From Fusobacterium_C sp036516095 (GTDB lineage: Bacteria; Fusobacteriota; Fusobacteriia; Fusobacteriales; Fusobacteriaceae): a stretch of DNA of 17,834 nt. The stretch is taken from assembly GCF_036516095.1 (NCBI RefSeq), contig NZ_DATBUM010000090.1, positions 1-17,834 on the forward strand, written 5' to 3'. The translations under genes and the position numbers were made by a program. The number at the start of each line of letters is the position of its first letter. Position 1 is the stretch's first letter. Under the pieces are notes generated by a model. That model was not told the origin of the DNA, did not search any database, and saw only the letters and a program-made list of their open reading frames with translations. Positions 1-6,672 of this stretch are shown here, in pieces.

Positions 1-382
1 TATGTGTTTCCGCAGCATTATCATCAATAATTTTTCGTATTTTTCCGGAAGGATTTTTATCAAAAAAAGAAAAAGAAGCATTTAATAAATGTTTAATTCC
101 TTCCTTTCGTAAATTTGTTTCCAAGCGAAATGCCAAAAGATGAGAACACCAAAGGGAGAAAAAGTACAAAATCCCATAAATGATCATGAAAATAACTATC
201 CTTTTTGCATAATATTCTACATTTTGCGTATTTTGAAAAAGAACCAATTCTTTCAAAAATTTCCAGAATAACCAATAGGGCAATAATAAGAATAAAGAAG
301 CCAAAAAAGATAAAAAAATGGACAAATAAGCATATCCTATTTTTTCCAGAGCATACTGTTTTAGTTTTTGATACATTTTCAT
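1..382 (-). CDS. ABC transporter, exporter-type transmembrane domain (N-terminal fragment)
   Basis: Only the first 127 codons are present; the gene continues past position 1. The start is the ATG at 382-380, with a GGAAAGGAAG ribosome binding site just upstream. Residues about 19-46 and 62-86 are hydrophobic and look like transmembrane helices 1 and 2. They are followed by the pattern FRLETNLRKEGIKHLL and FFDKNPSGKIRKIIDD, typical of the intracellular loop after helix 2 in type-I (exporter-fold) ABC half-transporters. There the helix after 'F(F/Y)D..P.G.I' couples the membrane part to the nucleotide-binding domain, which would lie outside the window. The 114 bases between this gene and the AraC gene upstream hold no convincing terminator, so the two may be co-transcribed. 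Substrate and direction of transport cannot be told from this fragment. Confidence in the family is high and in the function low. Confidence 0.85.
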   Translation of the reverse strand, partial: MKMYQKLKQYALEKIGYAYLSIFLSFLASLFLLLPYWLFWKFLKELVLFQNTQNVEYYAKRIVIFMIIYGILYFFSLWCSHLLAFRLETNLRKEGIKHLLNASFSFFDKNPSGKIRKIIDDNAAETH

Positions 383-496
383 AGTTCTTCCTTTCCAAAG
401 AAATTCTTTCTTCATATTTTTTTCTTTTTTCTACTATAAATCTCTTCTCTTTTTTTATCTATTCCAAAAAAGAAAAAAAAGCTCCAAAAAATATTT

Positions 497-1486
497 CTAT
501 TTCTTGAAGTCTTTCTTTTCATATATTTTGCTACTCTTAAAATCTTTTGGATTTTTTTGATATTTCTGAAAAAAATTTTTTGAAAATTTACTTGGGTTAC
601 TGTACCCTATCATGGCAGCTACTTCTGCCACCGTGTATGTATTTCTTTCCAGAAGTATTTTTGCATGTTCCATTTTGATATCTCGAATGTACTGTGCTAC
701 TGTCATTCCTTTCTTCTCTTTCATCATAGTTTGCAAGCGAGGAATAGGAGTTCCTAAAAACTTAGAAATTTCTGACAGAGAATACACTTTTTCATAATCC
801 TGAGAAACTAAAAATTTTAAATGTTGAATTTTCTCGTCCTCACTATCCACTATCCCTGTAGCTTCCAGCATCAATTTCATTAAAAAATAATTGATTTTTC
901 CTTTAAAATCAAAGTAATCCAAAATGGATTTTATTTTAAAATCTGTAATCTCTGCCGCCAAAGCCTGTAAATAAATACTGGAATTCCAAACCCGTAAAAT
1001 TTTTTCCTGCAACATATGTTTTATATTTCTTCTCCACTCTTGTTCCAACCAAGAATGTTTTCCTAATTTAAAAAAAGATTCAAAATAATCCAGATGAAGA
1101 TGAATGGAAAAACTTTTACAATTCTTGGCATAAAACTCAAATCTTTTAACGGTATTTTTGGAATAATACAGACAAGCCTGTCCTTTTCGATAAGAATATC
1201 TTTCTAAGCTCGGATAACAAAGAATTTCCATACTTCCCTCCGTGCATACCCCCAACTCCAAAACTTCTTCCTTCCAATTCTCCGATTCAAAGGCATAATT
1301 TAATCTGTTGGGCAAGGAGGTAAAGGTAATATCCATCCCTTCTTCCAAAGAAACACGGTAAAACCAATATTTCCCATGAGAATTGGGAAAAACATAACGA
1401 CTCCCGAATAAGTCCGCTATTTCTGTCAAATTTTCAATATTTGACAATCTTTGAAAATACATTTCAATAAAATCTTCTCTTTTCAT
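497..1486 (-). CDS. AraC-family transcriptional regulator
   Basis: The predicted protein has 329 residues. The C-terminal third is a standard AraC/XylS DNA-binding domain with two helix-turn-helix units, about residues 235-257 (SLSEISKFLGTPIPRLQTMM) and 285-309 (TVAEVAAMIGYSNPSKFSKN). It ends in the usual 'F.KKYQKNPKDF' type of motif. The N-terminal part has no motif I can name for certain. Its cupin-like layout (LELGVCTEGSMEI, then RKGQACLYYS) resembles PchR/YbtA-like regulators, which sense metal-siderophore complexes; that is inference. I chose the ATG at 1486-1484 over an in-frame ATG at 1564 because it has a GGAAGAGG ribosome binding site six bases upstream. The longer reading would also translate through the likely promoter. 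The gene reads toward the ABC transporter and away from coaE, so control of the transporter is the natural guess. Confidence 0.88.
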   Translation of the reverse strand: MKREDFIEMYFQRLSNIENLTEIADLFGSRYVFPNSHGKYWFYRVSLEEGMDITFTSLPNRLNYAFESENWKEEVLELGVCTEGSMEILCYPSLERYSYRKGQACLYYSKNTVKRFEFYAKNCKSFSIHLHLDYFESFFKLGKHSWLEQEWRRNIKHMLQEKILRVWNSSIYLQALAAEITDFKIKSILDYFDFKGKINYFLMKLMLEATGIVDSEDEKIQHLKFLVSQDYEKVYSLSEISKFLGTPIPRLQTMMKEKKGMTVAQYIRDIKMEHAKILLERNTYTVAEVAAMIGYSNPSKFSKNFFQKYQKNPKDFKSSKIYEKKDFKK

Positions 1487-1521
1487 AAAGAACCTCTTCC
1501 AAATTTTATTATTTTTTTTAT

Positions 1522-1549
1522 TTAATACATACTTTATAGGAATTGTCAA
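1522..1549 (-). promoter_or_regulatory. Putative sigma-70-type promoter of the AraC gene
   Basis: On the minus strand there is a perfect TTGACA (1549-1544) and, after 16 bases, TATTAA (1527-1522), about 36 bases upstream of the chosen start codon. The -10 box is only a partial match. A palindrome GAATATTC (1550-1557) abuts the -35 box and could be part of an operator, but an 8-base palindrome is common in DNA this AT-rich. The position of the promoter inside the longer reading frame supports the shorter AraC start. Confidence 0.5.
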
Positions 1550-1580
1550 GAATATTCCTGCCACATTTTTGGAAAAAATA

Positions 1581-1618
1581 TGCTATAATGTCTTGATAAT
1601 AAATAGACTATTAGGAGG
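1581..1618 (+). promoter_or_regulatory. Extended -10 promoter and ribosome binding site of coaE
   Basis: TGCTATAAT (1581-1589) is a perfect extended -10 element (TGn followed by TATAAT). No good -35 box lies at the right distance, which is typical of extended -10 promoters. AGGAGG (1613-1618) is a full-strength ribosome binding site eight bases before the GTG start at 1627. This is the best promoter for the block that runs to the terminator after 9198. It is back to back with the AraC promoter. Confidence 0.65.
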
Positions 1619-1626
1619 AAGTCGTC

Positions 1627-2229
1627 GTGATTATTGGAATTACAGGAACCATTGCCAGCGGTAAAAGCACGGTAAGTGATTACTTTATACAGCGAGGCTA
1701 TGAAGTCGTCGATGCGGATAAAATCACAAAAGAACTACAACAAAAAGAAGACATATTAGAAGAATTTCGAGAAATATTTGGAGAAGAGATACTGTTGGAA
1801 AATAAAACTCTAAATCGCACCAAACTGCGAGAAATTGTTTTCCAAAATACAAAAGCTTTAGAAAAAATCAATCAAATTATGCATCCCAAAGTCAGAGAAG
1901 AATTTGAAAAAAGAAAAAGAGAAGCTGCTCAAGAAAAAATTATTTTTTTTGACATTCCCCTTTTATTTGAAGCACATTTTGAAAATCTCTGCGAAAAAAT
2001 TCTTCTTGTCTGTGCGGACAAGGAAGTACAAATCACTCGTATTATGCAACGAGATGGGAGCTCTTATGAATTGGCGAAAAACATAATCGCCTCTCAGGAA
2101 AAAGAGGAAGAGAAGAAAAAAAAATCTCACTACATCATTGAAAATAACGGTAGTATGGAAGAGTTATATCAAAAATTAAGCAAATGGGAGGAAATGTTCA
2201 ATGAAAATTGTCGCTCCGGCGGGAAATAA
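1627..2229 (+). CDS. coaE: Dephospho-CoA kinase
   Basis: CoaE phosphorylates the 3'-hydroxyl of dephospho-CoA with ATP, the last step of coenzyme A synthesis, in the cytoplasm. At 200 residues it has the normal family length. The P-loop GTIASGKS is at residues 7-14, VVDADK (D29, D31) follows, MHPKV is at 85-89, and FFDIPLLFE (D109) is the acceptor-site motif. RIMQRD (138-143) lies in the lid, and YIIENNGS (169-176) is the usual C-terminal adenine-binding segment. The start is GTG, fixed by the AGGAGG eight bases upstream and by the conserved N-terminal GITG. A run of nine A residues (2116-2124) lies in the lysine-rich stretch before the last motif. The last 29 bases overlap the next gene in a different frame. 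Confidence 0.96.
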   Translation: MIIGITGTIASGKSTVSDYFIQRGYEVVDADKITKELQQKEDILEEFREIFGEEILLENKTLNRTKLREIVFQNTKALEKINQIMHPKVREEFEKRKREAAQEKIIFFDIPLLFEAHFENLCEKILLVCADKEVQITRIMQRDGSSYELAKNIIASQEKEEEKKKKSHYIIENNGSMEELYQKLSKWEEMFNENCRSGGK

Positions 2230-4369
2230 AGAGCGTCTTTATGCAGCCATAAAGGCAGGAGCAGAAGAAATTTATATGGGATTACAGGGATTTGGAGCCA
2301 GAAGAGCTGCAGAAAATTTCAGTATAGAAGAGTTTATAGAAGCTCTGGATTATGCTCATTTACGGGGAAGTCGTATTTTTTTGACCCTAAATACCCTTAT
2401 GTTCAAAGAAGAAATTGAATTTCTTTATCTCAATTTAAAAAAATTATACGAACACGGTTTAGATGCCGTTATTGTTCAAGATTTAGGGCTTGCCTATTAT
2501 TTACATCAAAATTTCCCCGATTTGGAACTGCATGGCAGTACTCAACTAAGTGTGGCAAATCATGTTGAAATCAATTTTTTACAATCCATCGGCTTTACTC
2601 GAATCGTTCTTCCCAGAGAATTGTCTTTTGAAGAAATTAGATCTATTCGAGAACATTGTAATGTAGAATTGGAAGTTTTTGTGTCAGGAGCCCTGTGCAT
2701 CTGTTATTCCGGAAATTGTTATTTAAGTAGTTTTCTAGGGGGAAGAAGCGGAAATCGTGGCATGTGTGCTCAACCCTGTCGAAAAAACTATCAAATCAAT
2801 CAAAAAGAGAAAAGTTATTTTTTGAGTCCGAAAGATCAACTTTTAAGAGAAGAGGAAATTCAGAAATTAAAAGAAATTGGTATTGACAGCATCAAATTGG
2901 AGGGACGTATGAAAGAGCCCAACTACGTTTTTGCCACTGTTCAATATTATCGAAATATCATTGACAATCTAAGTACGGAAGAAAAAAGTTCTTCCCTCTT
3001 TAATCGCGGCTATTCTAAAGGCTATTTTTATGAAAAGACAACAAAAATCATGAATCCGCATTTTTCTTCTAATGTGGGAGAAAGAATCGGTATCATTCAA
3101 GGAAAAGAAATTCATTTGGAAAAAGAAGTCATCTTGGGAGATGGTTTTACTTATCTTTCTTCCAATTTTGAAAAACTGGGAGGGTGTTACCTAAACCAAA
3201 TTTTTATTAAAGGGAAGCAAGAAAAACAAAAAAAAGCTCTCAAAGGAGAAGTTCTAGTTCTAAAAGATATTTCTCATGGGAGTAAATATTTATATCGAAC
3301 TTACTCCAAAGCAATCCAAGATGAAATTGAGATGGAAAAAAAACAAAAAGAAAAAAGAAAAGAAATCACTGCTTCTTTTATTGGAAAAATGGGAGAAAAA
3401 GCCTTTCTCTCTTTGCAGACTGAAAATGAATGGGGAAAAGAAATCATTGTGAATGTCCTAAGTGAAATCGAATTAGAAACAGCAAAGAAAAAATCGAGTA
3501 CAAAGGAAGAAATTTTTCAAAAAATAGCAGAATTGGGAAATACCTCTTTTGTTCTAAAGCATGTAAATATAGATTTGGAAGAAAATCTTTTTATTCCTAC
3601 TTCTCTATTAAAATCTCTAAAACGATCCGCAGTAGAAAAGTTGAAGAAAAAATTACTGAACTCTTATTTGAGAATATCCGCTCCTGAATGGAAACTACAA
3701 TTCGTCCCGAATGAAAAGATTGATACATTGGATTACTACTTTATTGTTCGAACAGAAGAACAAAAAAAATACCTTGAAGAAAAGGGATATTCCAAGATTT
3801 TATACCGTTCCTATGACATTGCAAGAGAAGGAGAGTTGGAGAGGCAAAACACTGACAGCTTACTAGCTGCCAATCTATATCAAATTTTAGAAAATCAAAA
3901 TTCTTCCGGCATTCTTGGAAATTGGAATTTAAATATCAGTAATCCTTATAGTTTTAAATGCTTGGAATGTCTCCCTCAATTAGATATTTTAATATTATCT
4001 CCGGAAATGAGTTTTGAAAAAATGAAAAAAATAGGAGCTACAAAACAGAAAAAAGCTATTTTGGCTTACTCAAAATTACGAGGAATGTATATTGAGCTTG
4101 ATCTCACACACGGAAAAAATACTGTGCTTGAAAATCAGGAAAGAGATATCTTTCACATCAAAACTAATGATTTAGGCCATACAGAAGTCTATTTGGAAAA
4201 GGCTTTAAATATTCTTTCTAAACAGAATTTGATGAAAAAATTAGGAATTTCTATTTTAGTCATAGAATTTACCTATGAAAATTTGGAAGAAATAGGGCTT
4301 GTCCTCCAAGAATTACGAAAGCAAAACGGAAGATACCAAGCCTATAATTATGAAAGAGGTGTATATTAA
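2201..4369 (+). CDS. U32-family protein with DUF3656-like extension (RlhA/TrhP-type RNA hydroxylation)
   Basis: The 722-residue protein opens with the U32 TIM-barrel-type domain (KIVAPAGNKERLYAAIKAGA). It contains the U32 signature at residues 158-177: E158-F-x2-G163-A-L-C166-x6-C173-x2-S. A second pair, C189 and C193, follows in RGMCAQPCR. In RlhA (23S rRNA C2501 hydroxylation) and TrhP (tRNA U34 hydroxylation), cysteines of this kind bind an iron-sulfur cluster, and the historical 'collagenase/peptidase' label is doubtful. The length and the long C-terminal half match the RlhA-like branch with a DUF3656 region. The exact substrate (rRNA or tRNA) is not decided by what I can see, so no symbol is given. 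The start ATG has GGGAGGA (2186-2192) upstream, inside coaE; the 29-base overlap suggests translational coupling. Confidence 0.88.
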   Translation: MKIVAPAGNKERLYAAIKAGAEEIYMGLQGFGARRAAENFSIEEFIEALDYAHLRGSRIFLTLNTLMFKEEIEFLYLNLKKLYEHGLDAVIVQDLGLAYYLHQNFPDLELHGSTQLSVANHVEINFLQSIGFTRIVLPRELSFEEIRSIREHCNVELEVFVSGALCICYSGNCYLSSFLGGRSGNRGMCAQPCRKNYQINQKEKSYFLSPKDQLLREEEIQKLKEIGIDSIKLEGRMKEPNYVFATVQYYRNIIDNLSTEEKSSSLFNRGYSKGYFYEKTTKIMNPHFSSNVGERIGIIQGKEIHLEKEVILGDGFTYLSSNFEKLGGCYLNQIFIKGKQEKQKKALKGEVLVLKDISHGSKYLYRTYSKAIQDEIEMEKKQKEKRKEITASFIGKMGEKAFLSLQTENEWGKEIIVNVLSEIELETAKKKSSTKEEIFQKIAELGNTSFVLKHVNIDLEENLFIPTSLLKSLKRSAVEKLKKKLLNSYLRISAPEWKLQFVPNEKIDTLDYYFIVRTEEQKKYLEEKGYSKILYRSYDIAREGELERQNTDSLLAANLYQILENQNSSGILGNWNLNISNPYSFKCLECLPQLDILILSPEMSFEKMKKIGATKQKKAILAYSKLRGMYIELDLTHGKNTVLENQERDIFHIKTNDLGHTEVYLEKALNILSKQNLMKKLGISILVIEFTYENLEEIGLVLQELRKQNGRYQAYNYERGVY

Positions 4370-4371
4370 AT

Positions 4372-4875
4372 ATGGATAAGCGATTAAAAAGAATTCGAAC
4401 TTTAGCCACATGGTTTGGTTTAGGAGATTTTCCAAAGGCTCCGGGAACTTTGGGAACCTTAGGAGCCATTCCTTTCTATCTTTTACTATGTTATCTACGA
4501 AAAATTTTCCCAAATATCCTGATGTATAATTCCTTTTATTTTATCTTTTTAATGACATTTTTTGCAGTATCTGTCTATGTGGCAGATATTTGTGAACGAG
4601 AAATCTTTCAAAAAGAAGATCCTCAAGCCGTTGTAATTGATGAAGTTTTAGGATATTTGACTACCTTAGCTTTTATCAATCCCGTTGGTATTTCTCAAAC
4701 TCTTTGGGCAATCGGTTTAGCCTTTCTGATTTTTCGTTTTTTCGATATTACCAAATTGGGACCCATTGATAAATCTCAACATTTAAAAATGGGAATTGGT
4801 GTTGTTATGGATGATTTTTTAGCAGGAATTATCGGAAACTTTTTATTGGTCTGTCTTTGGACCATTTTTTTCTAG
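4372..4875 (+). CDS. pgpA: Phosphatidylglycerophosphatase A
   Basis: PgpA removes the phosphate from phosphatidylglycerophosphate to give phosphatidylglycerol, at the inner membrane. The 167-residue protein carries the family motifs: GLGDFPKAPGTLGTL (residues 16-30), DPQAVVIDEVLGYL (83-96), and FRFFDITKLGPID (121-133) followed by MDDFLAG (146-152). The conserved acidic residues D19, D83, D90, E91, D125, D147 and D148 are all present. Hydrophobic stretches at about 33-50, 54-71, 97-120 and 149-167 make up the membrane segments. The gene starts two bases after the U32 stop codon. Its ribosome binding site (GAAAGAGG, 4352-4359) is spaced rather far at 12 bases, which fits coupling to the upstream gene. 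Confidence 0.95.
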   Translation: MDKRLKRIRTLATWFGLGDFPKAPGTLGTLGAIPFYLLLCYLRKIFPNILMYNSFYFIFLMTFFAVSVYVADICEREIFQKEDPQAVVIDEVLGYLTTLAFINPVGISQTLWAIGLAFLIFRFFDITKLGPIDKSQHLKMGIGVVMDDFLAGIIGNFLLVCLWTIFF

Positions 4876-4887
4876 GAGGAAATTCTT

Positions 4888-6096
4888 ATGAAAGCAGCTT
4901 GTATTCTAGTGGGTACAGAATTATTAAATGGAGCTATGGTGGATACCAATAGCTTGTATATGGCGGAAGAATTAAATAAAGTCGGAATTGAGTTACCCTA
5001 TAAAATGACAGTTCGAGATGTCAAAGAAGAAATCATGGATGCTCTTCAATATTGCCATTCTCGGGTAGATCTTGTGATTCTTTCCGGAGGATTAGGACCC
5101 ACGTTAGATGATATTACCAAAGAAGCGATTGCTGATTTTTTAGGGAAAAAAATGATTGTTGATCCAGAAGAATTAAAAATATTACATCAAAAATTTGCCT
5201 CTCGAAATCTTCCTATTTTGGAAATGAATACAAAAGAGGTAGAAAAACCGGAAGGAGCCGTCTCCTTTGAAAATTCTGTAGGCATGGCTCCGGCAATTTA
5301 TATTGATAAGATTGCAGCCTTTCCGGGAGTTCCTAGAGAGCTATACGACATGTTTCCCAAATTTTTGTCTTACTTCACTCAGGAAAAAAATTGGAAGCAT
5401 GAGATTTTTATCAAAGATATTGTTACCTATGGGATTCCAGAATCGGTTCTGGAAAACCGGGTAAAAGATTGTTTTCAAGAAGAAGGAATTTTTTACGAAT
5501 TTTTAGTAAAAAATTATGGTATTTTAATTCGTATGCAAACAGATGCTTTGAAAAAAAATAAAGTGGAAAAAATCAAAGAAAAGATATATAATATCATAGG
5601 TAACTTTATTATTGGCGAAGACTCCGTCAAAATAGAAGAAAAAATTGTAGAGTATTTAAAGAAAAAACATTGGAAAATATCTCTTGCAGAATCGTGTACC
5701 GGTGGACTGCTCGCTGACCATTTTGTTCGTTTGGCAGGAGTTTCCGAAGTTTTTTATGAAGCTGTCGTCTCCTATGATAATGAAGCAAAGCAAAAACGGC
5801 TTGGAGTTCAAAAAGAAACTTTGAACTACTATGGAGCCGTTAGTGAAAATACGGCGAAAGAAATGCTTTTGGGACTTTCTACGGAAGTAGCCATTTCCAC
5901 CACAGGTATTGCGGGACCGGAAGGTGGAAGCGAAGAAAAACCTGTCGGACTTGTTTATATAGGAATTCGAGTCCTGAATAAAACCTATGTTATCAAAAAA
6001 CAATTTCATGGAAATCGACAACAGATTCGAAAGCGTACTGTTTTAGAGGCCTTAGTAAGCCTTTTTCAAATTTTAACTAAAGGGTGTGAAATGTGA
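4888..6096 (+). CDS. cinA: CinA: MoCF-domain / nicotinamide-nucleotide amidase fusion
   Basis: The 402-residue protein has the full two-domain CinA layout. The N-terminal MoaB/MogA-like (COG1058) domain shows VGTELLNG (residues 8-15) and SGGLGPTLDD (66-75). The C-terminal PncC amidase shows SLAESCTGG (265-273), with S269 as the likely nucleophile, and TTGIAGPEGG (338-347). PncC-type enzymes deamidate nicotinamide mononucleotide to nicotinic acid mononucleotide in pyridine nucleotide recycling. In some CinA proteins the N-terminal domain hydrolyses ADP-ribose. The name comes from competence genes, but nothing here shows a role in transformation. AGGAGG (4874-4879) overlaps the pgpA stop codon, so the genes are tightly coupled. 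Confidence 0.95.
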   Translation: MKAACILVGTELLNGAMVDTNSLYMAEELNKVGIELPYKMTVRDVKEEIMDALQYCHSRVDLVILSGGLGPTLDDITKEAIADFLGKKMIVDPEELKILHQKFASRNLPILEMNTKEVEKPEGAVSFENSVGMAPAIYIDKIAAFPGVPRELYDMFPKFLSYFTQEKNWKHEIFIKDIVTYGIPESVLENRVKDCFQEEGIFYEFLVKNYGILIRMQTDALKKNKVEKIKEKIYNIIGNFIIGEDSVKIEEKIVEYLKKKHWKISLAESCTGGLLADHFVRLAGVSEVFYEAVVSYDNEAKQKRLGVQKETLNYYGAVSENTAKEMLLGLSTEVAISTTGIAGPEGGSEEKPVGLVYIGIRVLNKTYVIKKQFHGNRQQIRKRTVLEALVSLFQILTKGCEM

Positions 6097-6099
6097 AAA

Positions 6100-6648
6100 A
6101 TGAGTATCGGGGAAAAAATTAAGAAAAGCAGAAATGATAAAAGTTTATCTTTAAGGGAATTAGCAGTAAAGGTAGATTTATCTGCAAGTTTCTTATCTCA
6201 AATCGAGCAAGGGAAGGCATCTCCTTCTATTGAAAATTTAAAAAAAATAGCAACTGCTTTGGACGTTAGAGTCAGTTACTTAATTGAAGATGATGAAGTT
6301 CAAAAAAATGTTGATTTTGTAAAAAAGGAAAATGTCAAATATATTGAAAGTAGAGATTCTAACACAAAAATGGCTTTATTAACAGTTCCTCATGATGAAA
6401 AGACGATGGAACCCATTTTGTATGAAATCGGTCCAGGAGGAGAAAGCGGAAGAAACTCTTATTCTCACAGTGGAGAAGAATTTATCTATATTACGCAAGG
6501 AGAATTGGAGGTCTATATCAATGATAATGTTTACAAATTGAGAGAAGGGGATAGTTTGTATTTTAAATCCAATCAACAACATCGTTTTAAAAACTCTTCT
6601 AAAAAAGAAACCAAAGCTATTTGGGTAGTAAGTCCACCCGGATTTTAA
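6100..6648 (+). CDS. XRE-family regulator with C-terminal cupin sensor domain
   Basis: The 182-residue protein joins an N-terminal XRE helix-turn-helix (about residues 6-61; LRELAVKVDLSASFLSQIEQ is the recognition region) to a cupin_2 domain (about 105-180). The cupin has H123-SGEE and GDSLYFKSNQQH (H161), a partly conserved metal-binding set. Regulators of this build (for example PuuR, SutR and many unnamed ones) bind a small metabolite in the cupin. The ligand here cannot be read from sequence. The start lies three bases after the cinA stop codon and has only a weak, distant purine-rich site (AGGGTGTG), so it probably depends on translational coupling. It precedes the FakA-FakB fusion by 24 bases and may control this operon or itself. 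Confidence 0.92.
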   Translation: MSIGEKIKKSRNDKSLSLRELAVKVDLSASFLSQIEQGKASPSIENLKKIATALDVRVSYLIEDDEVQKNVDFVKKENVKYIESRDSNTKMALLTVPHDEKTMEPILYEIGPGGESGRNSYSHSGEEFIYITQGELEVYINDNVYKLREGDSLYFKSNQQHRFKNSSKKETKAIWVVSPPGF

Positions 6649-6672
6649 TCGAAACTTGGAGGTAAAGAAAGA

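Noticed and set aside
93..398. A 101-residue open frame on the minus strand with a hydrophobic stretch.
   Set aside because: It lies in another frame over the start of the ABC transporter gene (1-382), whose translation shows a clear family pattern and has a ribosome binding site. The 101-residue frame is a shadow.
383..496. Possible terminator between the AraC gene and the ABC transporter gene.
   Set aside because: The stretch is rich in A and T runs but has no stable GC-containing stem followed by a U-tract on the minus strand.
1487..1564. A 26-residue N-terminal extension of the AraC regulator from an ATG at 1564.
   Set aside because: It has no good ribosome binding site and covers the likely promoter, while the ATG at 1486 has GGAAGAGG at the right distance.
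5656..6021. A 121-residue minus-strand frame opposite the cinA amidase domain.
   Set aside because: It is antisense to a conserved catalytic region and has no start signals or recognisable domain.
6100..6648. The XRE-cupin gene as an antitoxin or phage repressor.
   Set aside because: The cupin domain marks a metabolic regulator, there is no toxin-like partner, and no prophage genes are nearby.
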